In this document: positions 25,826 through 33,546 of the stretch, in pieces
Numbering within the stretch: position 1 is the first letter of the stretch
Layout: every line of letters begins with the position of its first letter
Assembly (NCBI GenBank): GCA_024635765.1
Contig: JAGXIE010000010.1
Span: forward strand, 1 to 44,804
Direction of reading: 5' to 3'
Source of the DNA: Flavobacteriaceae bacterium
Lineage (GTDB): Bacteria; Bacteroidota; Bacteroidia; Flavobacteriales; Flavobacteriaceae
Length of the DNA: 44,804 bases
Position numbers and translations under genes: made by a program
The notes under the pieces: model-generated
What the model saw: only the letters and a program-made list of their open reading frames with translations
Told to the model about the DNA's origin: nothing
Databases searched by the model: none

Positions 25826-26984
25826 TAATACCGAAGTTGCTCTGGCTCTAAAATCAGATTCTGAACTAAATAGAGCTCTTTTTTTATTCGAGATGATAAG
25901 AAAAGCACCATTGGTAAAAATTGGAGCTACGGTCACAAAATTTGCGTTAAAAGCTCATTTGCCGGTTGAAAAATTAATACGTTTCACAGTGTTTGATCAT
26001 TTTTGTGGTGGCATTAATGAAGAGGATTGTCTTTCCACCATAAAAAAGATGCACACTAAAAACGTATATGCCATTTTGGATTATTCAGCTGAAGGCAAAG
26101 AAGAAGAAAAGCAATTCGATTACGCAGTACAGAAAACATTAAAAACCCTAGAGCATGCCAAAGAAAATAGAGCCATACCTTTTGTTGTTTTTAAACCAAC
26201 TGGCTTTGGGAGATTTAAAATCTATCAAAAACTTACCGAGGGAGCCTCTTTAAATGAATCAGAAAAGAGGGAATGGCTAGTAATAAAAAATCGCTTTAAT
26301 ATAGTGTGCAGTAAAGCGTTTGATTATGGTATTCCTGTTTTGATTGATGCCGAAGAAAGCTGGATGCAAGATGCGGCAGATGATATTGTAGAAGACCTTA
26401 TGGAGAAATACAATAAAAATGAGGTGATTGTATTCAATACCATACAAGCCTATCGTTGGAATAGGCTTAAATACCTAAAAAATCTTCACCAAAGGGCTAA
26501 AGTAAAAAAATTTAAAATCGGGATAAAATTAGTTCGTGGTGCTTATATGGAAAAAGAAAGAGAACGCGCACTAAAAAAAGGATATAAAGACCCGATATGT
26601 GCAAACAAAAATGAAACTGATACTTTATTTAATGATACCTTAAAATATATCGTTGAAAACTTAAAACACATTGAATTATTTGCCGGGACCCATAATGAGG
26701 AAAGCACCTTTTTGCTAATGAATATATTAAAACAAAAAAATATAAGTGAAAATGATACCCGAGTTTGGTATGGTCAATTATATGGTATGAGCGATCATAT
26801 TAGTTATAATTTGTCTTTAATTGGTTATAATGTAGCAAAATATTTACCATTTGGACCTGTAAAAGATGTCATGCCTTATTTAATTAGAAGAGCGGAAGAG
26901 AACACGTCGGTCGTTGGTCAGACCTCAAGAGAACTTTCTATAATTAGAAAAGAAAAGAGACGAAGAAAGTTATTGAAAAAATAA
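25809..26984 (+). CDS. Proline dehydrogenase, flavobacterial type
   Basis: FAD enzyme that oxidises proline to pyrroline-5-carboxylate and passes electrons to the membrane quinone pool. The 391-aa protein starts at a GTG (MEKIFDNTEVALALKSDSEL), which is the conserved family start, and overlaps the permease by 17 nt. Visible motifs are DHFCGGINEEDC, VFKPTGFGRFKIYQKL, IDAEESWMQDAADD, KLVRGAYMEKERERA, AGTHNEEST, and the substrate-binding LIRRAEENTSV near the C-terminus. Its position at the end of the hyu operon is unusual and ties the pathway to proline or a proline-like ring. No P5C dehydrogenase gene is in the window. No terminator is seen before the convergent stress-protein gene. Confidence 0.92.
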   Translation: MEKIFDNTEVALALKSDSELNRALFLFEMIRKAPLVKIGATVTKFALKAHLPVEKLIRFTVFDHFCGGINEEDCLSTIKKMHTKNVYAILDYSAEGKEEEKQFDYAVQKTLKTLEHAKENRAIPFVVFKPTGFGRFKIYQKLTEGASLNESEKREWLVIKNRFNIVCSKAFDYGIPVLIDAEESWMQDAADDIVEDLMEKYNKNEVIVFNTIQAYRWNRLKYLKNLHQRAKVKKFKIGIKLVRGAYMEKERERALKKGYKDPICANKNETDTLFNDTLKYIVENLKHIELFAGTHNEESTFLLMNILKQKNISENDTRVWYGQLYGMSDHISYNLSLIGYNVAKYLPFGPVKDVMPYLIRRAEENTSVVGQTSRELSIIRKEKRRRKLLKK

Positions 26985-27005
26985 ACAATTCCGGAGATGT
27001 ATCAA

Positions 27006-27800
27006 CTATTTCAATCCACTTAAAACCAATACTGGCAAATTGGTGTAAAAATCCTTTTTAAGAATGCTGCTGTTTTCCCAGAGTTTAGTAAAAAACCCAC
27101 GTTTACGTCTTACAACACAAAGCATATCAGGATCATTTGTTTTATAGTGTTCCAAAACTCCTTGATAGGTGGTTGGATTGTCTGAATAAATAGTGTCTTC
27201 GACTAGACTGGCCAATTCTTCATTCACATTAAAATCACTTTCATTATGAAATGGTGTTTTTACCAAAAGCAATTTGATCTTTGCCCCAAAGTGATCTTTA
27301 ATTTCTCTTAGTGGAGTAAAAGCATTGTCGTTCTTCACAATTGCTGATTTCAATGCCATCAGAATATTACCCACTGGCTTAAATGTGTAACCTTCAGGAA
27401 CTATTAACGCTGGAATATTGGTTCGCTTTATGATTTTCCCTGAAGTTTCACCTAAAAAAACCTCATCCTTAACTGAATTTGTTCTTGGTTCTATCAAAAT
27501 CAAGTCGATATCTGCTGCTTGAGATACCAATTCAAGCGTATGAATTAATTTTCCTTTAAATGTTTTGATGATAACCTCAACCCCTTTTGTATCAACATTC
27601 GCGACATGAGACTTCAAAAACTCCATACTTTCCCGTTCCAAAATATGATCTACCTTCATCATTGTACCCGCTTTAGTGTAGACATTAAATATTTGAATGA
27701 CATAAAGTTTAGCATCAAATTCATTAGCAAAATCAACTGCATACTGTAAATGGGATACGGCATTTTTAGACGAACCGACAGGGACTAAAATATTCTTCAT
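27006..27800 (-). CDS. Tandem universal stress protein (UspA family)
   Basis: A 264-aa protein with two USP folds. The first starts MKNILVPVGSSKNAVSHLQY and has GETSGKIIKRTNIPALIVP, the nucleotide-binding stretch. The second (about 140-264) is more degenerate and ends PVLVLSGLK. The true start is the ATG at 27800; a TTG two codons upstream only adds Met-Asn. It is convergent with the proline dehydrogenase gene, leaving 21 nt, and divergent from the GNAT gene. USPs are cytosolic and stress- or starvation-linked; no specific role can be given. Confidence 0.85.
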   Translation of the reverse strand: MKNILVPVGSSKNAVSHLQYAVDFANEFDAKLYVIQIFNVYTKAGTMMKVDHILERESMEFLKSHVANVDTKGVEVIIKTFKGKLIHTLELVSQAADIDLILIEPRTNSVKDEVFLGETSGKIIKRTNIPALIVPEGYTFKPVGNILMALKSAIVKNDNAFTPLREIKDHFGAKIKLLLVKTPFHNESDFNVNEELASLVEDTIYSDNPTTYQGVLEHYKTNDPDMLCVVRRKRGFFTKLWENSSILKKDFYTNLPVLVLSGLK

Positions 27801-27855
27801 GTTCAAAAAATAAAACTAAATTTACACTGGATTTTTGTAAAAGTAAACATTATTA

Positions 27856-28356
27856 ATGATTCGGAAAGCCACTCGTATAGATATTGATATCATTATCAAA
27901 CTTACCCAGGCATGCGCCAAGTACATGATAGATCAAGGTATTTTCCAGTGGAATGAACATTATCCAAATAAAACTGCTTTTGAAAACGATGTTGATCGTG
28001 AAGAGTTATTCGTATTAGATTATAATAATGAGATTGCTGGATGCATTGTAATTTCCACTTTAATGGATGAGGAATATATTCCTATAAAATGGTTGACCAC
28101 GACCGCTAACAATATTTATATCCATCGATTAGCGATTCATCCGCGTTATCAACATAAAGGATTTGCGCAACAATTGATGGATTTTGCAGAATTTACATCT
28201 AGGGAACGCAATATGTCCTCCATTCGTTTAGACACTTTTTCACAAAACACCAGAAACCAAAAATTTTACGAACTTCGCGGTTATCATCGATTAGGATCAA
28301 TTTACTTTCCCAAACAAAGTGAACATCCCTTTTATTGTTATGAATATATCCTGTGA
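27856..28356 (+). CDS. GNAT-family N-acetyltransferase
   Basis: A 166-aa acetyl-CoA-dependent acyltransferase. Motif A, which binds CoA, is RLAIHPRYQHKGFAQQLMDF near residues 92-112. It is followed by SIRLDTFSQNTRNQKFYELRG, the usual motif B with the Asn and Tyr of the fold. The substrate is unknown. Its TGA stop overlaps the GTG start of the MATE exporter gene by 4 nt, so the two are translationally coupled. Confidence 0.85.
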   Translation: MIRKATRIDIDIIIKLTQACAKYMIDQGIFQWNEHYPNKTAFENDVDREELFVLDYNNEIAGCIVISTLMDEEYIPIKWLTTTANNIYIHRLAIHPRYQHKGFAQQLMDFAEFTSRERNMSSIRLDTFSQNTRNQKFYELRGYHRLGSIYFPKQSEHPFYCYEYIL

Positions 28357-29678
28357 ACTCAATTATCAGTCTAAAAAATATTAATAAGCTTGCTATTCCT
28401 GCATTAATTGCAGGAGTGTCCGAACCAATATTGTCGATTACAGATACTGCTATCGTTGGAAATATTGATATTAATGCCACAGAATCATTGGCCGCCGTTG
28501 GCATTGTTGGAGCTTTTATTTCGATGCTTATTTGGGTGTTAGGTCAATCACGAAGTGCCATATCATCAATAGTCTCTCAATATGTTGGTGCTGATCAATT
28601 AGAAGAGGTCAAATCACTCCCTGCTCAAGCTATTTTCATAATTACCTCATTGAGTATTCTCATTATTTTAGGAACTTTCCCCTTTGCCGAGTTCATTTTT
28701 AAACTTTATAATGCGTCCGATTTGATACTTACTTATTGTGTCGAATATTATAGGATTCGTGTATTTGGGTTTCCATTTACCTTATTTACAATTGCTGTAT
28801 TTGGCGCGTTTAGAGGCTTGCAAAACACTTTTTATCCTATGATCATTGCGTTAGTGGGCGCATCGATGAATGTCGTTTTAGATGTCATATTAGTTTATGG
28901 AATTGAAGGTTTTATCGAGCCTATGAATATTAAAGGCGCAGCTTATGCAAGTGTTGTCGCACAGGCTTTAATGGCTATTTTATCAGCGTTTTACTTATTA
29001 AAAAAGACAGTTATTCCACTAAAAGTGAGCTTTCCGTTCAACAAGGAAATCAATCGCTTTTTGCTAATGATATTGAACCTTTTCGTCAGAACTCTAGCCT
29101 TAAATGTGACCTTGTATTTTGCCAGTGCATTTGCGACAAGCTATGGTAAACAGTACATTGCAGCCTATACTATTGCAATTAATTTTTGGTTCTTGGGAGC
29201 TTTTATTGTAGATGGATATGCGAGTGCGGGAAATATTCTTTCAGGAAAATTGTTAGGCGCAAACCGCCCAGATTTACTTATAAAGTTGAGCAATACCCTC
29301 ATCAAATATGGAGTTATTGTTGGAATTGTTTTGGCAATACTCGGAGCCTTATTATATTATCCATTAGGAAATATTTTCACTAATGATCCTCAAGTATTAA
29401 AAGAATTCTACGCTATCTTTTGGATAGTATTGGCGATGCAACCCTTTTGTGCTTTGGCATTTATTTTTGATGGTATGTTTAAAGGCTTGGGCAAAATGAA
29501 ATATTTACGTAATGTACTCCTGGCTTCCACATTTCTGGTTTTCGTCCCTTTGGTGTTTTTATTGGATTCTTTGGATTATAAACTATATGCGATTTTCATT
29601 GCATTCACTTGCTGGATCATCGCTAGAGGTATTCCATTGATTTTAAAATTTAGACAACTCTTTTTACCACGGTTATAA
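28353..29678 (+). CDS. MATE-family efflux transporter
   Basis: An inner-membrane exporter with about 12 helices, 441 aa, using Na+ or H+ exchange to expel drugs or metabolites. It starts at a GTG (MNSIISLKNINKLAIPALIA) that overlaps the GNAT stop codon. ILSITDTAIVGNI near residue 27 and FGAFRGLQNTFYPMIIALVG near residue 150 are typical MATE/DinF-like motifs. Pairing an acetyltransferase with an exporter suggests modify-and-export resistance or self-protection, but the substrate is unknown. Confidence 0.88.
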   Translation: MNSIISLKNINKLAIPALIAGVSEPILSITDTAIVGNIDINATESLAAVGIVGAFISMLIWVLGQSRSAISSIVSQYVGADQLEEVKSLPAQAIFIITSLSILIILGTFPFAEFIFKLYNASDLILTYCVEYYRIRVFGFPFTLFTIAVFGAFRGLQNTFYPMIIALVGASMNVVLDVILVYGIEGFIEPMNIKGAAYASVVAQALMAILSAFYLLKKTVIPLKVSFPFNKEINRFLLMILNLFVRTLALNVTLYFASAFATSYGKQYIAAYTIAINFWFLGAFIVDGYASAGNILSGKLLGANRPDLLIKLSNTLIKYGVIVGIVLAILGALLYYPLGNIFTNDPQVLKEFYAIFWIVLAMQPFCALAFIFDGMFKGLGKMKYLRNVLLASTFLVFVPLVFLLDSLDYKLYAIFIAFTCWIIARGIPLILKFRQLFLPRL

Positions 29679-29684
29679 AAGGAT

Positions 29685-29692
29685 TATCTTTG
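29685..29692 (+). promoter_or_regulatory. Candidate -7 box upstream of a 25-aa membrane peptide
   Basis: TATCTTTG matches TAnnTTTG and lies 24 nt before the ATG at 29717, just after the MATE stop codon. No TTG at the -33 spacing was found. Confidence 0.4.
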
Positions 29693-29716
29693 ATATTTAA
29701 ACTAAAGTAAATTCTA

Positions 29717-29794
29717 ATGGGAAATAGATTATTCTTGATTTTAGCAATCATATTGATTATCCTCTATTTTTATAATCGAAGAAAAAACAGATAA
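29717..29794 (+). CDS. Possible 25-aa single-pass membrane peptide
   Basis: A short open frame reads MGNRLFLILAIILIILYFY and ends in a basic tail, NRRKNR. A hydrophobic stretch of about 15 residues with positive charges after it is what a small inner-membrane peptide looks like. It sits in the gap between the MATE gene and the convergent oxygenase, with an exact -7 box upstream. AT-rich DNA makes hydrophobic short frames by chance, so this is only plausible. Confidence 0.4.
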   Translation: MGNRLFLILAIILIILYFYNRRKNR

Positions 29795-29795
29795 A

Positions 29796-30437
29796 TTATC
29801 TGGTCCTGAGCCATCCAGTAATACTCAAGCGTTGAGTGTTTACTGGTTTTACCTCATGTTCTATGATTTGACTCTCAAAAACCACCACTCTTCCAGGAAA
29901 CGGATAGATGACTTTTTCAGTTTCAACACCATTGTTATCTAAATATAATACCAATTCGCCACCATTTTCTGGCTGCCAATCTTCATCATTAAGATAACAT
30001 ACAAAGGATAATTTCCTCCTATCATCATTTTGAAAAGTGTCGATATGACGTTTATAAAATGTGCCTGTTGGATATAAGGCGTAATGAAACTCTTTGCTTA
30101 AAATTCCCAAGAAACAAGTTTTGTTAAGGTATGAAACTAGGTTGTTTATTTTGTTAAAAAACAGGGATTCCGCATCATTGGCATTACCCTCATTTATCCA
30201 AAGAATAACATCTCCACGAATTGAATTTACAATCACTTCGTTAATGCGATTACCAATAGCCGCTTTTTTAAATGCATCCTCTTCATGCTTTTCTAGCAGT
30301 GATTGTCTTAATACTAAAACGTCTTCAGAAGTAAAAAACCCTTCAACAATCGCATATTTTTGAGAAATTATATCCTTTATAATACTTTCGTACATTGGAT
30401 TTTCAACAAATGCAATTTCTTCAAAGAGTGAGTTCAT
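29796..30437 (-). CDS. 2-oxoglutarate/Fe(II)-dependent dioxygenase (prolyl 4-hydroxylase-like)
   Basis: A 213-aa double-stranded beta-helix oxygenase. The iron triad is His131 and Asp133 in FYKRHIDTF plus His194 in IIEHEV; Arg203 in RLSITGWL would bind the 2-oxoglutarate carboxylate. It ends with the usual SITGWLR strand. The ATG at 30437 (MNSLFEEIAFVENPMYESI) is preferred over an upstream start at 30494, which adds a hydrophobic stretch overlapping the queD promoter region. The target could be a protein residue or a small molecule. It is monocistronic and divergent from queD. Confidence 0.85.
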   Translation of the reverse strand: MNSLFEEIAFVENPMYESIIKDIISQKYAIVEGFFTSEDVLVLRQSLLEKHEEDAFKKAAIGNRINEVIVNSIRGDVILWINEGNANDAESLFFNKINNLVSYLNKTCFLGILSKEFHYALYPTGTFYKRHIDTFQNDDRRKLSFVCYLNDEDWQPENGGELVLYLDNNGVETEKVIYPFPGRVVVFESQIIEHEVKPVNTQRLSITGWLRTR

Positions 30438-30513
30438 AGTGCTGATAATTGGAATAAAAATGCCAATTATTGGCCAAATGTAGTCTAAAAACAAATTCCT
30501 TTTACAAAACGAT

Positions 30514-30521
30514 TATCTTTG
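30514..30521 (+). promoter_or_regulatory. Candidate -7 promoter box of the queD-like operon
   Basis: TATCTTTG matches TAnnTTTG, 19 nt before the start codon at 30541. No TTG at the -33 spacing was found. Confidence 0.45.
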
Positions 30522-30540
30522 CATTGAAAATCAAATTATA

Positions 30541-30990
30541 ATGAGCACCATTCGTATTACAAAACAATTTTCATTTGAAACTGGACACGCCCTTTACGGT
30601 TATGATGGAAAGTGCAAGAATGTGCATGGGCACAGCTACAAGCTTTCTGTTACTGTTATAGGAAAACCTATAAAAGACACTTCTAACGTTAAATACGGAA
30701 TGGTCATTGACTTTAGTGACCTGAAGAAAATTGTCAAAACCGAAATTGTGGATGTATTCGACCATGCAACTGTTTTTAACAAAAACACACCTCATGTTGA
30801 ACTTGCAAAAGAGCTTGAGGATAGAGGTCATAATGTTTTATTGGTTGATTATCAGCCAACAAGTGAAATGATGGTCATTGACTTCGCAGACAAAATCAGA
30901 AAATATTTACCCGGAAACATTCAACTGCATTCTTTAAAACTTCAAGAAACAGAAACAAGTTTTGCAGAGTGGTACGCAAGTGACAATTAA
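30541..30990 (+). CDS. queD: 6-carboxytetrahydropterin synthase / PTPS-family protein
   Basis: Converts dihydroneopterin triphosphate to 6-carboxy-tetrahydropterin in the queuosine and preQ1 pathway. The 149-aa protein has ETGHALYGYDGKCKNVHGHS, containing the zinc histidines and the catalytic Cys in a CxxxHGH pattern. It also has GMVIDFSDLK, a DHATVFN segment and the C-terminal LKLQETETSFAEWY with the pterin-anchoring Glu. QueD and PTPS cannot be fully separated by eye, but the CxxxHGH motif fits QueD. It starts a three-gene run with a DinB-like gene and lpxH. Confidence 0.85.
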   Translation: MSTIRITKQFSFETGHALYGYDGKCKNVHGHSYKLSVTVIGKPIKDTSNVKYGMVIDFSDLKKIVKTEIVDVFDHATVFNKNTPHVELAKELEDRGHNVLLVDYQPTSEMMVIDFADKIRKYLPGNIQLHSLKLQETETSFAEWYASDN

Positions 30991-30995
30991 ATTTT

Positions 30996-31436
30996 ATGAA
31001 AGCATTTTTCAAAGATATTTTTGAATACCATCATTTTTACAATCAAAAGTTAATTGATGTGTTTCTGGAGCATTCAAATAAAATTTATGATAGAACAGTC
31101 CCGTTATTTTCCCACTGCTTAAATGCTCATCAGATCTGGAATTCTAGAATTTTGAATACTAAAGCTTTAGATGTGTTTGAGCTCCATAAATTAGATACGT
31201 TTAAGAGCATTGATCTTTCTAACTACAATGATTCGTTAAAAATTATTGATACATTTGATTTTGATGAAACTTTAGTTTATAAAAATTCAAAGGGTACCGT
31301 TTATGAAAATAAAGTAAAAGATATTTTGTTTCATATTACGAATCATTTCACACATCATAAGGGCCAATTGATTTCTGATTTAAGACAACATGGAATCGAA
31401 CCTGTTATTACAGATTATATCTTATATAAACGATGA
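30996..31436 (+). CDS. DinB-family putative metal-dependent protein
   Basis: A 146-aa four-helix-bundle protein of the DinB/YfiT superfamily, whose members bind a metal through three histidines and often act as thiol transferases. Candidate ligands are the His in EYHHFYNQKL, in CLNAHQIWNSR and in HITNHFTHHKGQL. The biochemical role is unknown. It starts 5 nt after queD and overlaps lpxH by 4 nt, so the three are co-transcribed. Confidence 0.75.
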   Translation: MKAFFKDIFEYHHFYNQKLIDVFLEHSNKIYDRTVPLFSHCLNAHQIWNSRILNTKALDVFELHKLDTFKSIDLSNYNDSLKIIDTFDFDETLVYKNSKGTVYENKVKDILFHITNHFTHHKGQLISDLRQHGIEPVITDYILYKR

Positions 31437-32185
31437 ACATCCCTATAGGAAAAAAAATATACTTTGCATCAGACAATCATCTTGGAGCTCCAAATGGAGA
31501 GGCATCCCGTCCTCGAGAACAAAAATTTGTAGCTTGGTTGGATGAAATAAAACAAGATGCGGCAGTTATTTTTCTCCTTGGTGATTTATTTGATTTTTGG
31601 TTTGAGTATGGTACAGTAGTTCCAAAAGGGTTTACTCGGACGCTTGGCAAGCTTGCGGAAATTAGTGATTCAGGCATTCAAATTCATTACTTTGTTGGGA
31701 ATCACGATTTGTGGATGCATGGTTATTTTGAAGAAGAACTTGGTATTCCAGTTTATCATTCGCCAAAAGAATTTTCTTATAACGATAAAACCTTCTTTAT
31801 TGGTCATGGTGATGGTTTAGGGCCTTACGACAAGGGTTATAAGCGCATGAAAAAAGTATTCACCAATCCTATATTTAAGTGGATGTTTAAATGGCTGCAT
31901 CCTGATTTGGGAGTGAAATTAGCCCAGTATATGTCTTTAAAAAACAAATTGATTTCTGGCGATGATGACGCCAAATTTTTAGGCGAAGACAATGAATGGT
32001 TGGTACAATATTCTAAAAAGAAATTAGAAGATAAACATCGTGATTATTTTGTCTTTGGCCATAGGCATTTACCGATGGAAATTAAATTGAATGATCGCTC
32101 AAAATACATCAATCTTGGTGATTGGATTCAGTATTACACATATGGTGAGTTTGATGGTGAACGATTTGAATTGAAAAAATTTTAA
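31433..32185 (+). CDS. lpxH: UDP-2,3-diacylglucosamine diphosphatase
   Basis: Membrane-associated calcineurin-like phosphoesterase that hydrolyses UDP-2,3-diacylglucosamine to lipid X in lipid A synthesis. The 250-aa protein has the metal motifs FASDNHLG, LLGDLFDFW, YFVGNHDLWM, FFIGHGDGLG and FGHRHLP. The GDLFDFWFEY stretch is characteristic of LpxH rather than other phosphoesterases. It overlaps the DinB-like gene by 4 nt at its start, and its stop overlaps the convergent MFS stop by 4 nt. Confidence 0.9.
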   Translation: MNIPIGKKIYFASDNHLGAPNGEASRPREQKFVAWLDEIKQDAAVIFLLGDLFDFWFEYGTVVPKGFTRTLGKLAEISDSGIQIHYFVGNHDLWMHGYFEEELGIPVYHSPKEFSYNDKTFFIGHGDGLGPYDKGYKRMKKVFTNPIFKWMFKWLHPDLGVKLAQYMSLKNKLISGDDDAKFLGEDNEWLVQYSKKKLEDKHRDYFVFGHRHLPMEIKLNDRSKYINLGDWIQYYTYGEFDGERFELKKF

Positions 32186-33468
32186 TCTTCCTTTTCATGT
32201 TCCTCTAGATCCTTTTGAAGATCCAACTTTCTAAATGAAGGCAAAGCAATTCCTGTTGTAACCACAGTAATCAGAGTCATCGTACCGCCAAAAACCACAG
32301 CTGTTACAGTTCCCATTAATTTTGCTGTCAATCCACTTTCAAAAGCCCCCAGTTCGTTGGACGATCCTACAAAAATGGAATTTACGGAAGCTACGCGACC
32401 TCTCATATGGTCGGGCGTTTTTAGTTGCAAAATAGTTTGACGAATGACCATCGACACACCGTCTGTAACACCGCTAAAGAATAGCGCAACCACTGAAACC
32501 CAAAATATAGAAGACAGACCAAATATGATAATACAAATTCCAAAACCAAAAATAGCCGCCAATAATTTCATGCCGGCATTTTTACTAATAGGAATATAAG
32601 CTGTAACCCACATAGTCAAAAATGCTCCAACTGCTGGTGCAGCCCTTAACACTCCAAATCCTTCCGCTCCTACTTTTAAAATATCTTGTGCAAAGATCGG
32701 TAACAAAGCGACTGCTCCACCAAACAATACAGCGATCATATCTAAAGTAATTGCTCCAAAAATAGCTTTTGTATTGTAAACAAATTTGACTCCTTCCTTT
32801 AGACTGTCCCAAATAGGTTCGCCAATTTTTGGGTTTAAGATTGGCTTTTTTGAAATACGCAATAAATTCAATAAGGCAACTAATGTAAATACAACCACTA
32901 AGCACATCGACCAGTGCACACCAATCCAACTGATGGATAAGCCTGCAATAGCTGGTCCAACAACCGAAGCAACTTGCCATGTAGAACTGCTCCAGGTTGC
33001 TGCGTTTGGATATAATTTTTTGGGTACAATCAATGCAATCAACGAAAAAACTGTGGGACCAATAAATGCTCTTACCAAACCTCCGCAAAACACTAAAAAA
33101 TAAATACTATATAGAATGTCATTTGTGGACCATTCGCCAACAATTCTAGGCCATGTCAATAAAAACAAACCAACACTAATTAGGAAGAATCCAAGAATAC
33201 ATTTAATGAGCAAGCTTCGTTTTTCTTTTTGATCCACGATATGCCCTGCGAAAAGGGCGATTCCGACTGCTGGAATAATCTCCATAAGGCCAATCAACCC
33301 AAGTGACCAAGGATCTTTGGTTATTGAATAGACTTCCCATTCGATAATAACAAACTGCATGGACCAAGCAAATACTAAAGCAAATCTGACCAGTAAGAAA
33401 ATATTGAATTCTTTGATGCGAAGTGCTCCGTATGGGTCTTTTTTGATTGGTTTTTGTGCCATTGGCAT
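32182..33468 (-). CDS. MFS transporter, EntS/DHA3-like exporter
   Basis: An inner-membrane major facilitator of about 12 helices, 428 aa, with a basic N-terminus (MAQKPIKKDPYGALRIKEFN). ALFAGHIVDQKEKRSLLIKC is the loop 2-3 motif (G-x-x-D-R/K-type). The C-terminal half has FFSGVTDGVSMVIRQTILQL and MRGRVASVNSIFVGSSNELG, typical of the enterobactin-exporter-like DHA3 group. ATGs at 33468 and 33462 are equally good starts. The substrate is unknown. It is 75 nt downstream of recJ on the same strand and may be separately transcribed. Confidence 0.85.
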   Translation of the reverse strand: MPMAQKPIKKDPYGALRIKEFNIFLLVRFALVFAWSMQFVIIEWEVYSITKDPWSLGLIGLMEIIPAVGIALFAGHIVDQKEKRSLLIKCILGFFLISVGLFLLTWPRIVGEWSTNDILYSIYFLVFCGGLVRAFIGPTVFSLIALIVPKKLYPNAATWSSSTWQVASVVGPAIAGLSISWIGVHWSMCLVVVFTLVALLNLLRISKKPILNPKIGEPIWDSLKEGVKFVYNTKAIFGAITLDMIAVLFGGAVALLPIFAQDILKVGAEGFGVLRAAPAVGAFLTMWVTAYIPISKNAGMKLLAAIFGFGICIIIFGLSSIFWVSVVALFFSGVTDGVSMVIRQTILQLKTPDHMRGRVASVNSIFVGSSNELGAFESGLTAKLMGTVTAVVFGGTMTLITVVTTGIALPSFRKLDLQKDLEEHEKED

Positions 33469-33546
33469 CAAATTTTCGACTTTTGTTCGAATTGCAAATT
33501 TAAAATAAGAACCACTCTTATTTTAGTTTTTATCAGATGTAAGAAA

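Noticed and set aside
30438-30494. A hydrophobic N-terminal extension of the 2OG-Fe(II) oxygenase
   Set aside because: It would make a cytosolic-type enzyme membrane-anchored and overlaps the region upstream of queD. The ATG at 30437 is the better start.
32585-33088. A 167-codon reverse-strand frame
   Set aside because: It is a shifted frame within the MFS transporter gene; the transporter frame has continuous family motifs and this one has none.
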